A DNA stretch of 64,000 bases, taken from positions 186,001 through 250,000 of the forward strand of contig JBBCGI010000001.1 of NCBI GenBank assembly GCA_037200975.1, given 5' to 3'. The stretch is from Pseudomonadota bacterium (GTDB taxonomy: Bacteria; Pseudomonadota; Gammaproteobacteria; Steroidobacterales; Steroidobacteraceae). Below are positions 1 through 7,068 of the stretch, in pieces; the stretch's first letter is position 1, and every line of letters starts with the position of its first letter. The notes under the pieces were generated by a model. That model saw nothing but the letters and a program-made list of their open reading frames with translations, searched no databases and had not been told where the DNA came from. The translations under genes were made by a program, and so were the position numbers.

Positions 1-366
1 GCAGCGGTGGGCGTATGCGCGCTTGCCGGCTGCAATCAGCGTGAATCGGCCAACGAGACGGCGAAGGATGTGGCAGAGGCCCGCCAGGACGCCAACGAGA
101 ACGTCGCCGAAGAGACACGCGAGGCGGCGGATACGGCGACCGCAGGTGCGGAAGACCGCGCCGCGGCCGAGTACGACGTGGCGGTGGCGCAGGCCGATGG
201 CCAGAAGAAGATCGCCACCGAGAAGTGCGAGACCCTGGGCAGCGATGCACAGAAGGCTTGCAAGGACCAGGCTGACGCGACCTACGAGTCGGCCAAGGCG
301 CAGGCCCAGGCGACACTCGATGCCGCGAAGCGTTCCGGTTCGGCGTCGATTCAGCCGACGAACTGA
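1..366 (+). CDS. Lipoprotein, Ala/Glu-rich, 5' end outside window
   Basis: The frame is open from the first base, and a lipobox LAGC falls at about residues 8-11 of the visible part. The start codon and most of the signal peptide must therefore lie upstream of the window; the GTG at position 7 is not a convincing start. The mature part of about 105 residues is rich in Ala, Glu, Asp and Gln and should be mostly helical or coiled-coil. It has two cysteines spaced C-x10-C that could form a disulfide. I do not recognise the family. The DUF4142 gene follows on the same strand 146 bases later, behind a strong hairpin. It is probably a periplasmic, membrane-anchored stress or envelope protein, but that is inference from the anchor and composition only. 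Confidence 0.7.
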   Translation, partial: AAVGVCALAGCNQRESANETAKDVAEARQDANENVAEETREAADTATAGAEDRAAAEYDVAVAQADGQKKIATEKCETLGSDAQKACKDQADATYESAKAQAQATLDAAKRSGSASIQPTN

Positions 367-452
367 AGTCTGGTGATGGAAGGAATGCGCACTCACGACG
401 GGGTGATGCCCACCTGCGAGACCATTGCAAACGGTCGTGATTGCGTGGCAGA

Positions 453-487
453 CCGTCCGGCGGCAGCTAACTACTGCCGCCGGACGG
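453..487. terminator. Perfect 14-bp stem-loop before the DUF4142 gene
   Basis: Bases 453-466 and 474-487 are perfectly complementary and GC-rich, around a 7-base loop CTAACTA. No T-run follows on either strand. It lies 86 bases after the stop of the upstream lipoprotein gene and 25 bases before the start of the DUF4142 gene. It could stabilise or end the upstream transcript, or form a structured leader of the next gene. The sequence alone does not decide which. Confidence 0.5.
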
Positions 488-512
488 GTTGTCCGGATAG
501 AGGAGAATGAAC

Positions 513-1196
513 ATGATTGCGAGGAAACTGCGGTCGGTCGGCACGAGCCTCGTGGCGATCGGCATCGCGACGGCCGCGCCCGCCTGGGCCGTGAGCCTAT
601 CCACGGTCGGACCGGCGCAGCCGTTGCCCGACTCCGCCCTGAACAATGCCGCCTCCCTTTCAGGTGACAGCTGGAGCGCCGGAAGCGGCTCGCTGGTGCC
701 GCTGATGGCGGTTGAAATGGAAGCCAACCACGCCGCCACGATCGATGCCCCGGCGGCCGAAGGCGGCGGTGCGCCGGCCGTGGGCAAACCCCTCGACGAC
801 ATCGCGTTCGTCAGGGTCGCTACCGAAAACGGCCGCAAGGAAGTGACTTCGGCGCGCGAGGCGCTGCCGCAGTTGAAGGCTCCCGAACTCAAGCGCATCG
901 CCGAGATGCTGGTCACCGACCACAACAATGCGAATGCCCGCCTGTCGCAGATCGCCGAGGCGAAGCAATGGCCTGTGCCGCCACCGTCCGCGCCCGCCGC
1001 CCCGCCATCGGGCAGCGCAAGCAGCGACTTCGATGCGAAATGGACCGCGGAGATGATCGCCGGGCATGAGCGCTCCGTTGCCCTCTACCGGGCACAGGCG
1101 GCCGGCGGCGAAGACAAGGATTTGCGCAAATACGCGCGCGACACCCTGCCGACCATCGAGCAGCACCTCGCCCAACTCAAAGGTCTGCAGAAATGA
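513..1196 (+). CDS. DUF4142 family exported protein
   Basis: The 227-residue product begins with a signal peptide ending near PAWA (about residue 26). Its second half resembles DUF4142, a helical-bundle family related to ferritin-like folds: a segment around FVRVATENGRKEV, then a VTDHNNAN stretch and a C-terminal EMIAGHERSV helix. DUF4142 proteins are exported and often found beside stress genes, with no defined biochemical role. ATG 513 is preferred over ATG 507 because GGAG at 502-505 is correctly spaced only for 513. A Pro/Ala-rich linker of about 15 residues interrupts the DUF4142 region, which is slightly unusual. The next small membrane protein gene begins 17 bases after the stop, so the two are probably co-transcribed. 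Confidence 0.8.
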   Translation: MIARKLRSVGTSLVAIGIATAAPAWAVSLSTVGPAQPLPDSALNNAASLSGDSWSAGSGSLVPLMAVEMEANHAATIDAPAAEGGGAPAVGKPLDDIAFVRVATENGRKEVTSAREALPQLKAPELKRIAEMLVTDHNNANARLSQIAEAKQWPVPPPSAPAAPPSGSASSDFDAKWTAEMIAGHERSVALYRAQAAGGEDKDLRKYARDTLPTIEQHLAQLKGLQK

Positions 1197-1213
1197 CCAC
1201 CACGGAGAAAAAC

Positions 1214-1417
1214 ATGGTAGCCATGCGAATCATCAAACTACTGGGCATTGCCGGCATCGCCATCCTGGCGGCTTCGTTCGTCGCCGCGCGCTCGCAGCGC
1301 AAGGCCGAAGAACAGCGCCGCCGTCTCAACGAGGATCTCGAGCGCGAGCGCTGGGAAAGCGAAGGCGGCGCGTCGCATACCGGGCCTGCGACGCAGAGCG
1401 CGGTGACCGCGCACTGA
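1214..1417 (+). CDS. Small single-pass membrane protein, unknown
   Basis: This encodes 67 residues: one hydrophobic segment (about residues 5-24) followed by a strongly charged Arg/Glu-rich helix and a polar tail. A longer reading starts at ATG 1193 and overlaps the previous stop. ATG 1214 has GGAG eight bases upstream and gives the more usual start, directly before the membrane helix. I do not recognise the family. The layout (short N-terminus, one helix, charged cytoplasmic or periplasmic tail) is that of a small envelope stress protein, but no function can be assigned. It is convergent with the lipoprotein gene at 1434, with a 16-base gap. Confidence 0.55.
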   Translation: MVAMRIIKLLGIAGIAILAASFVAARSQRKAEEQRRRLNEDLERERWESEGGASHTGPATQSAVTAH

Positions 1418-1433
1418 ACCCGTTCGACGGCGG

Positions 1434-2030
1434 TCAACGCCCCAGCTGCAGGGCCGTGAGTATTGCCGGATCGTTGCGTATCAGTTTGTGGATGAGCTCA
1501 GCGTAAAACGCCGGCATCGCCTTCTGCATGGCGGGAATTCCACCCGTGAAGACATTGGTGTTGTCGAGGATCTTGGTGTCCTCCGCGCGATTGTTGGCCA
1601 GCAACTTGCCGTCGGGAGTCGTCACCGACACTTCCACGTCGTACCAGAAGCGGCTGGACACCGCACTGTCGAAGTTCCAGTCGTGAATACGCACCGACAA
1701 TTGCGGCACAGCCGCGCCGGACGCTTCCACCATCCCGAGGCTCAGCAATTCCTGCCGCAAATCTCCCTTCATCTGCTCCGCCAGCGAGCGCTTCTGCTTG
1801 TTGAAGACGTCGATCGGATTGCCGTACCCACCCCTGACAATGCCGAGATAGAACGGAAACTTCCTGGCGTGTGTCACGTACGGCCGCAGGTCGGTGACGA
1901 CGAGGTTGAACGGCCTGGACGCCAGGCCCGGCAGGTATTCGGGCGCGGGTGGTGAGTAGCCCAGCTCGAGGAATGGCCTGCAGCCGGCCAACAGCAGGGA
2001 GGCAAATAGCAGCAGCATCCTGGTGGGCAT
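1434..2030 (-). CDS. Lipoprotein, possibly YajG-like
   Basis: The 198-residue product has a clear lipoprotein signal (MLLLFASLLLAGC, Cys near residue 17), so it should be anchored to the inner or outer membrane. The rest holds conserved-looking segments such as FNLVVTDLRPYV and LSVRIHDWNFDS, and a C-terminal helical stretch. This layout resembles YajG-type uncharacterised lipoproteins. The assignment is from memory of fold and length and is weak. A longer in-frame reading back to 2210 exists but has no signal peptide; starting at 2030 puts the hydrophobic stretch at the N-terminus. It lies downstream of the mscS gene on the same strand, separated by a hairpin. Confidence 0.6.
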   Translation of the reverse strand: MPTRMLLLFASLLLAGCRPFLELGYSPPAPEYLPGLASRPFNLVVTDLRPYVTHARKFPFYLGIVRGGYGNPIDVFNKQKRSLAEQMKGDLRQELLSLGMVEASGAAVPQLSVRIHDWNFDSAVSSRFWYDVEVSVTTPDGKLLANNRAEDTKILDNTNVFTGGIPAMQKAMPAFYAELIHKLIRNDPAILTALQLGR

Positions 2031-2096
2031 GACAGGCAGTCTGCCGCCAGGGGACGCTTTCTGACAATGCGGCCCGTCGGGCCCGCCACTTGTTAG

Positions 2097-2120
2097 AAGG
2101 ACCTCACGCAGGAGGTCCTT
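2097..2120 (-). terminator. Stem-loop overlapping the mscS stop codon
   Basis: Bases 2097-2105 and 2112-2120 form a perfect 9-bp stem with a 6-base loop. Read on the minus strand, the stop codon of the mscS gene (2104-2106) lies within the hairpin, and no T-run follows. It may limit read-through from mscS into the lipoprotein gene. The position suggests a terminator or a 3'-end stabilising element. Confidence 0.4.
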
Positions 2121-2991
2121 CGGGCACCGGGGCACGCGCGGTGGGTGGCCCCCGTTCCATGATCGTGACGGTCGAACGGGGCTGCTGTATGTCGGCCTTG
2201 TCGAAGGCATGTTTGAGGCGCAGCAGGAACTCGCGCTTCACATTGGATTGCTCCAGCGCCTGCACCTTGATACGCGCCCGCAACGTGATGCCGCGCTCGG
2301 TCCAGGCCTCGATACCCGCGATATCCAGATCGTCGAGGATCTTCGGGCCGAACACCGAGTTCGCGCGCAGCGCGACGCCGGTGTCGCGCATGACGTCGAT
2401 GACAGGCGCGATGTCCTGCTCCAGCGCAATCGTCACGTCCACCACCGCGTACGCGAACGTACGGCTCGAGCTCGTCACCACGCCGATCTCACCGTTCGGC
2501 ACGTAGTGCACGTTGCCCTCGTAATCGCGCAGCTGCACGTAGCGCAGTGTGAGGTCTTCGACCAGGCCGCTCTTGCCGGCCACCTCCACGACGTCGCCCT
2601 GACGAATCTGGTTCTCCGCCAGCAGGAAGAAGCCACGGAAGAAATCCTTGACCAGCGATTGCGCGCCGAAGGCGATCGCGATGCCCGCGACACCGGCGGT
2701 GGCAAGGAACGGCAGGATCGAGATGCCGAGCGTGTTGAAGATTGCGAGCGTGGCGAGCGCGGAAATCAGGATGGTCGCGAGTTTGCGCAGCACGTTGCTG
2801 ACCGTGGCGGCGCGTTTCTTCGCTTCCACGTCGTGCGCGTGCGTGGCCGTGAACTTCTCGAGACCGGCGATCAACCGGCGCGCGACGAACACCAGCAGGA
2901 ACGAGATCGCCAGGATGGCCGCAATACGCGAGCCGGCCTGGATCCAATCCATCGCGTTGAACCATTGCACCACTTTTTCTTCGTGATCCAT
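2104..2991 (-). CDS. mscS: Small-conductance mechanosensitive channel, MscS family
   Basis: The 295-residue product has the MscS layout. Transmembrane helices occupy about residues 15-35, 60-80 and 85-110, the last being the Gly/Ala-rich pore helix (GVAGIAIAFGAQSL). A beta domain follows (IRQGDVVEVAGKSGLVEDL and YVPNGEIG), then an alpha/beta C-terminal domain. These channels open under membrane tension to release solutes during hypo-osmotic shock. Length is close to the E. coli protein (286). ATG 2991 is preferred; a start 11 codons upstream adds only a charged tail. The C-terminal tail is Pro/Ala-rich. A lipoprotein gene follows on the same strand. Confidence 0.93.
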   Translation of the reverse strand: MDHEEKVVQWFNAMDWIQAGSRIAAILAISFLLVFVARRLIAGLEKFTATHAHDVEAKKRAATVSNVLRKLATILISALATLAIFNTLGISILPFLATAGVAGIAIAFGAQSLVKDFFRGFFLLAENQIRQGDVVEVAGKSGLVEDLTLRYVQLRDYEGNVHYVPNGEIGVVTSSSRTFAYAVVDVTIALEQDIAPVIDVMRDTGVALRANSVFGPKILDDLDIAGIEAWTERGITLRARIKVQALEQSNVKREFLLRLKHAFDKADIQQPRSTVTIMERGPPTARAPVPEGPPA

Positions 2992-3124
2992 CGATCGCCC
3001 CGTGTCTGAAGTTCGAGCCCGCAAGTTAGCGTAAATCGCCGCGTCGATACATGCGGCGTGTTCCTACGAGCGGCTGCTGCGGACTCCGAAAGGCGACAGC
3101 GGCGAAAAGTTCCACGATAAGCAC

Positions 3125-3520
3125 ATGAATTCAGGGAAACGGCTGGTCTTCATCGTCTCCTGGCTGGGCGCCGGCATGGCGCTCGCAGCGACCGATGCGC
3201 AGGCGCCGCCCGCGCCGCGAGAGACGGGACTACGGACTGCTGGGGAATTGATCGATGCCGCGCGCGCGGTTCAGCTGCTCGACTGCCCTGCAGGAGAGTC
3301 AGCTCAACGCATCGAGCTACGATTCGAGCGGATTACCACCGACCCCGATGCGGACGAGCTGCGCCGGCTGCTGAGCCGTGGTGCACAAAGAACCGTTGAA
3401 TTCGAATGGAACGCCGAGAGCGGCGAGCTGACTTTCCGCGCGCCTGTAGCTTTCACGCTCCCGGAGGATCACGGCGCTGCGGCTTCCCTTCTTGCGCAGG
3501 CGCGTTGCGAATCACGCTGA
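3125..3520 (+). CDS. Secreted hypothetical protein
   Basis: The 131-residue product has a signal peptide (about residues 1-21, ending near GMALA) followed by a Pro/Ala-rich spacer. The remaining domain of about 90 residues is predicted mixed alpha/beta and has two cysteines that could pair. I do not recognise the family. The reading frame runs past the 3' end of the convergent DUF421 gene by 68 bases, so its last 22 residues are encoded opposite DUF421. The signal peptide and codon use argue that it is real, but the overlap lowers confidence. Confidence 0.55.
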   Translation: MNSGKRLVFIVSWLGAGMALAATDAQAPPAPRETGLRTAGELIDAARAVQLLDCPAGESAQRIELRFERITTDPDADELRRLLSRGAQRTVEFEWNAESGELTFRAPVAFTLPEDHGAAASLLAQARCESR

Positions 3521-3974
3521 TCTGGCCGTCACCTTCGAGATACGCCACCTTCACGTCGCTCATCTGCTCGATCCCCTGCTCGCGCAGTTTTTCACCGAGT
3601 TCTTCCATGGTGATGAACTCGCGGCGCAGGTTCTTGCGCTGCGGAATCCCGCGCCGAACGAGTGTGAGACGGCCCGGTGAGGCGAATCGACGCACGACCG
3701 TGAAGCGATACGACAACAGGTCGAGCAGCCAGTTCCAGCCGACGATGGTGAGCACGAGGATCGCGCCTTCGGCGAACGTGTCATAGCCACCGGCCATCGC
3801 GTTCTGCGCCGCGTCCGCCACGATCACCAGCAACAGGATGTCGGCGATGCCGACCGCGCCGACGTCGCGGCGCAGGATGAATCTGAAGATGAGGAACAGC
3901 AGCCAGTAGACCAGCGTGCCCCGCAACATCAACTCGGGGATCGAGACATGGATGCGGAACAGATCCGCGAGCAC
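3453..3974 (-). CDS. DUF421 / YetF-type membrane protein
   Basis: The 173-residue product has three N-terminal hydrophobic segments (about residues 15-35, 40-60 and 65-90). A cytoplasmic part containing RKNLRREFITMEEL follows, and this motif is typical of DUF421 (YetF/YdfR) proteins. The function of the family is not firmly known; Bacillus members are spore or stress associated. It starts with GTG at 3974, 19 bases after the GlsB gene on the same strand, and is the last gene of the presumed stress operon. Its 3' end overlaps the convergent gene at 3125-3520 by 68 bases. Confidence 0.85.
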   Translation of the reverse strand: MLADLFRIHVSIPELMLRGTLVYWLLFLIFRFILRRDVGAVGIADILLLVIVADAAQNAMAGGYDTFAEGAILVLTIVGWNWLLDLLSYRFTVVRRFASPGRLTLVRRGIPQRKNLRREFITMEELGEKLREQGIEQMSDVKVAYLEGDGQISVIRNAPAQEGKPQRRDPPGA

Positions 3975-3993
3975 GCCCCGATCCCCTTTCCGA

Positions 3994-4263
3994 TCAACGC
4001 ACGCGATTGCGCGAGATGAGATTGACGATGGCGAGCAGGATCACGGCGCCCAGGAACGACACGAGCAAGCTGCCGATACTGATGACGCCGGAATTGATCG
4101 TCGGCGCGCCAAGCACCGGGCTCAACAACCAGCCGCCGAGCACGGCACCGACGATGCCCACCACGACGTTGAGGATGATCCCCTGACTACCATCGCGGCG
4201 CATCACGATGCTGGCGAGCCAGCCCACGACACCACCGATTACCAACCACAGAATGATTCCCAT
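3994..4263 (-). CDS. GlsB/YeaQ/YmgE family stress membrane protein
   Basis: The 89-residue product consists almost wholly of three hydrophobic glycine-rich helices. It has the GVVGWLASIVMRR and NVVVGIVGAVLGGWLL signatures of the transglycosylase-associated (YeaQ/YmgE/GlsB) family. These are small inner-membrane proteins induced by general or envelope stress; in Gram-positives, GlsB anchors Asp23. A very good ribosome site (AAAAAGGAGATATCG before ATG) lies in the 13-base gap after the sigma-54 activator gene. The gene is therefore probably strongly translated from the operon mRNA. Confidence 0.92.
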   Translation of the reverse strand: MGIILWLVIGGVVGWLASIVMRRDGSQGIILNVVVGIVGAVLGGWLLSPVLGAPTINSGVISIGSLLVSFLGAVILLAIVNLISRNRVR

Positions 4264-4276
4264 CGATATCTCCTTT

Positions 4277-5332
4277 TTAGTTCATGCCGGCGTTGCGATC
4301 GCGTTGGTACGCATGCAACTTGTTGTAAAGCGTCTTGAGGCTGCAACCGAGCACGTCGGCCGTGCGGCGCTTGTCGCCTTCGAAATGTCTGAGGGTCGCG
4401 AGGATGAAGGTCCGCTCGATCTGCTCCAGCGTCGCGCCGATGGGCATGTGAATGTTTTCCTTGTCCAAGGTGCCGCCGTCTTGCGGATCGGGCAGCGTCG
4501 GCATCTCCGCGTCGGTCAGGTTGAGCTCGCCGTCGCACAGGATGTACGCGCGCTCCACGGCGTTGCGCAATTCGCGCACGTTGCCGGGCCAGCGATGCGC
4601 GAGAAACCGCGCGCGCAGTTCCTCCGAAAGGCGCTTGTGCGTGCCGTTGCGAAGATTGAGCTCGGAGAGGAAAAAGTCCGCGAGCAGCAGGACGTCGTCG
4701 CCACGTTCGCGCAGCGGCGGCAAATGCACGGTCAACACCGCCAGCCGGTAGTAGATGTCTTCGCGCAGGCGGCCTTCCGCGATCGCCTGCGTGGCCGGGC
4801 GGTTCGTGGACGCCAGCACTCGGACGTCGATCGGCAGGTCCGCGGAGCCGCCCACCCGGCTCAGCCGTTTGGTCTCGAGCACGCGCAGCAGGCGCGATTG
4901 CAACTCCAGCGGCATTTCCGTGATCTCGTCGAGCAACAGGGTGCCACCGCTGGCGCGCTCGAACACTCCTTCGCGCGTGCGCATGGCGCCCGTGAAACTG
5001 CCGCGTTCGTGACCGAACAGCTCCGCTTCGATCAGCGTCGCCGGAATCGCGGCGCAGTTGATGGCCACCAGTGGTTTGGCCGCGCGCGGGCTCATGGCGT
5101 GGATGGACTCGGCGACCAGCTCCTTGCCGCAGCCGCTCTCGCCGCAGATAAGCACGGTCGAATCGGTCGGCGCGACGCGCCCGATCAGGTCGCGCACCTT
5201 CTGCAGTGCCTGAGAATTCCCGATCAGGCGCAGCGCGCTGTCATCGAGCACCGGTCCGAGGCTAACCACCGGAGAACGCTCGACGAGGCCACCACCGTAG
5301 TTGGCCGGCATGAATTGACCGCTGCCTTTCAT
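4277..5332 (-). CDS. Sigma-54-dependent activator without receiver domain (PspF-like)
   Basis: The 351-residue product has a short N-terminal stretch of about 35 residues, then a complete AAA+ activator domain (about 36-270). The domain carries Walker A GESGCGKE, the sigma-54 contact loop GSFTGA (canonically GAFTGA), Walker B GGTLLLDEI, and the arginine-finger region with WPGNVREL. A Fis-type helix-turn-helix ends the protein (KRRTADVLGCSLKTLYNKL). No receiver, PAS or GAF domain is present, as in PspF, so activity is probably controlled by a partner protein or by level. It lies 11 bases after the OmpA-type lipoprotein gene and directly before GlsB and DUF421, suggesting it regulates envelope-stress genes. 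I found no convincing -24/-12 promoter nearby. Confidence 0.93.
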   Translation of the reverse strand: MKGSGQFMPANYGGGLVERSPVVSLGPVLDDSALRLIGNSQALQKVRDLIGRVAPTDSTVLICGESGCGKELVAESIHAMSPRAAKPLVAINCAAIPATLIEAELFGHERGSFTGAMRTREGVFERASGGTLLLDEITEMPLELQSRLLRVLETKRLSRVGGSADLPIDVRVLASTNRPATQAIAEGRLREDIYYRLAVLTVHLPPLRERGDDVLLLADFFLSELNLRNGTHKRLSEELRARFLAHRWPGNVRELRNAVERAYILCDGELNLTDAEMPTLPDPQDGGTLDKENIHMPIGATLEQIERTFILATLRHFEGDKRRTADVLGCSLKTLYNKLHAYQRDRNAGMN

Positions 5333-5343
5333 CGCTGCGCAAG

Positions 5344-6255
5344 TTACGGCGCGCCGGCCGTGGCGCGGCCGGGAATCGCCTGGTCGCCGTTGGACACGAC
5401 GATTTCAACGCGACGGTTGAGCTGACGACTGCCGGCGTTGGTGTTGCTGGCCTTGGGATATTCCTCGCCGTAACCCATCGCGCGCACGCGCTGCGCGTCG
5501 ATGCCGCGCTGGATGATGGCCATGGCCACCGCATCGGCACGGCTCTGCGAGAGCTCCAGGTTGTAGTCGTTCGTTCCCTGGCTGTCCGTGAACCCCTCGA
5601 CCTGCACCCGTCTCTCGGGATGGTCGTTCAGGAATGCGGCGATCTGGTCGAGCGAACGCTCCGCGCCCGGCTTGAGTTGCGAGCGCCCGGTGTCGAACAA
5701 CACGTCCTGCAGGGTCAGCACGATCCCGCGCGAGGTCTGCGAAGCTTGCAGGTCCTCGAGTTGCGCGGCGAGCCGCTGCGATTCCGCCTGCGACTGGTTC
5801 AGCTGCGCCTGCGCATTCTGCGCTTCGTTGCGCGCCGCCTCGGCCTGCGACTGCGCGACGCGCGCCTGGGACAACGCGTTATCTGCTTCGTGCTCGCGCG
5901 CGGACAGCAGGATCTGCTGGCGCTCGCTTTCACCGGCCTTGATGCGCGCGGTCGCAACCTGTTCCTGCGCGCGTTGCGCCGCGATGCGCGCCATCTGGGT
6001 CGCCAGGTAAGCGTAGTGCGCGGCGTTCTTGTCGTTCGCGCCGTGCTCCTTCGCGGAGCCTTCCGCGTTGATCAACAGCTTGCGGGCGCGATCGAGTTCG
6101 GTCGCTGCGTACCTGGAGACATTCGGATCCGATTCGGCTTCCTGCACGGCAGCACGCGCCTGCTCCAGCGTCGCGTTGCTCGTGGGCGTGGTTTCACAAC
6201 CGGCCATGCCTAACAGGGCGGAGGCGACTGCGATGGCAATGAGATTGCGTTTCAT
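5344..6255 (-). CDS. OmpA-domain lipoprotein with DUF4398 N-terminal region
   Basis: The 303-residue product has a lipoprotein signal (LLGMAGC, Cys near residue 20). A DUF4398-like helical segment follows (about 25-90). A long Ala/Gln/Glu coiled coil (about 90-185) leads into a C-terminal OmpA/MotB peptidoglycan-binding domain (about 190-295) containing QVEGFTDSQGTNDYN and LNRRVEIVV. It should tether the outer membrane to the cell wall. It begins 12 bases after the smaller DUF4398 gene and is followed after 11 bases by the sigma-54 activator, so all three are almost certainly one transcript. The coiled coil gives it the reach of a periplasmic ruler. Confidence 0.9.
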   Translation of the reverse strand: MKRNLIAIAVASALLGMAGCETTPTSNATLEQARAAVQEAESDPNVSRYAATELDRARKLLINAEGSAKEHGANDKNAAHYAYLATQMARIAAQRAQEQVATARIKAGESERQQILLSAREHEADNALSQARVAQSQAEAARNEAQNAQAQLNQSQAESQRLAAQLEDLQASQTSRGIVLTLQDVLFDTGRSQLKPGAERSLDQIAAFLNDHPERRVQVEGFTDSQGTNDYNLELSQSRADAVAMAIIQRGIDAQRVRAMGYGEEYPKASNTNAGSRQLNRRVEIVVSNGDQAIPGRATAGAP

Positions 6256-6267
6256 GGCGGCGTCTCC

Positions 6268-6687
6268 TTACTGCTGCGGCGGCGTGGCGCGTTGCGGCGT
6301 CGAGGCGCCGGCGCCCGCGTTGTCCCGGCGCAGCGTCTCGTTACGCAGATCGCGCAGCGAGTTGTCCATCTCGCCAACCAGCTGTTCCTGCTGCTTGGCG
6401 CGCGCGGTGGATTCGGCGAGCTGCGCATCGACGTCGGCCTGATCGGCCATACGGGCGGCGATGTCCGCTTCGTGCTTGTCGGTGGCGGCCTGCGCGGCGG
6501 CATACTTGTTGCGCGCGCTGGTGAGCTCCACCTGGGCGAACTGCGCGGCCTGGGCCTGTTCGGCGCGTTCGATCGAACTCTTCGCGACAGCGAGCTTTTC
6601 CACCGGCATGGGTGCGGTGGCGCAGGCGACGATGCCGAACGCGATCGCGCAGAAGAAGGCGTTACGAATTCCGTTCAAGGTGAACAT
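6268..6687 (-). CDS. DUF4398 family lipoprotein
   Basis: The 139-residue product has a lipoprotein-like signal (FGIVAC, Cys near residue 22). A helical DUF4398 segment then resembles the N-terminal part of the following OmpA-type protein: VAKSSIERAEQAQAAQFA, a LTSARNKYAAA stretch and a heptad-rich tail. The family is exported and of unknown function. The two adjacent genes look like a duplication in which one copy gained or kept an OmpA domain. It starts 2 bases after the CsbD gene stop. Confidence 0.85.
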   Translation of the reverse strand: MFTLNGIRNAFFCAIAFGIVACATAPMPVEKLAVAKSSIERAEQAQAAQFAQVELTSARNKYAAAQAATDKHEADIAARMADQADVDAQLAESTARAKQQEQLVGEMDNSLRDLRNETLRRDNAGAGASTPQRATPPQQ

Positions 6688-6689
6688 GG

Positions 6690-6962
6690 CTACCCCCGTC
6701 CATTGATGTCGGTGGATGGCGCGTCCTCATCGAGCACCAGGTCCTGCGCGTCGAATTCTTCCACCGCGAGATTGCGCTCCCAGTTGCGCAGCTGACGCTC
6801 GGTTTCGTCTTTGGTGAGGCCATACACTTCCTGGATGCGGCCGGAGAGTTGATCGCGGCGCCCGGCGACCACGTCGAGATGGTCTTCGGTCAATTTGCCC
6901 CAGCGCTCCTGGATGCGTCCTTTCCACTGTGTCCAATTGCCGGAAATGCGGTCCCAGTTCAT
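6690..6962 (-). CDS. CsbD family stress protein
   Basis: The 90-residue product begins MNWDRISGNWTQWKG, followed by RWGKLTEDHL and GRIQEVYG, the typical CsbD repeat pattern. CsbD proteins are small hydrophilic general-stress proteins. A longer frame to 7169 exists, but it overlaps the antiporter gene and lacks CsbD similarity upstream. ATG 6962 has GAGGGC at proper spacing, so it is chosen over ATG 6980. The C-terminal extension of about 30 acidic residues is longer than in many CsbD proteins. It is the likely first gene of the CsbD-DUF4398-OmpA-activator-GlsB-DUF421 unit. Confidence 0.88.
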   Translation of the reverse strand: MNWDRISGNWTQWKGRIQERWGKLTEDHLDVVAGRRDQLSGRIQEVYGLTKDETERQLRNWERNLAVEEFDAQDLVLDEDAPSTDINGRG

Positions 6963-7068
6963 GACTGCCCTCGTTGTCATCCTGTTGCATCGAGTCTGGA
7001 CGGCTGCCGTGCTGCGCGGCAGCGGCGGGCGCTGCAATGCTCGTGGGGATCGAGGCGTTCCACCGTCA

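Noticed and set aside
6963-7068. Possible sigma-54 promoter before CsbD
   Set aside because: No GG-N10-GC arrangement matching the -24/-12 consensus was found on the minus strand.
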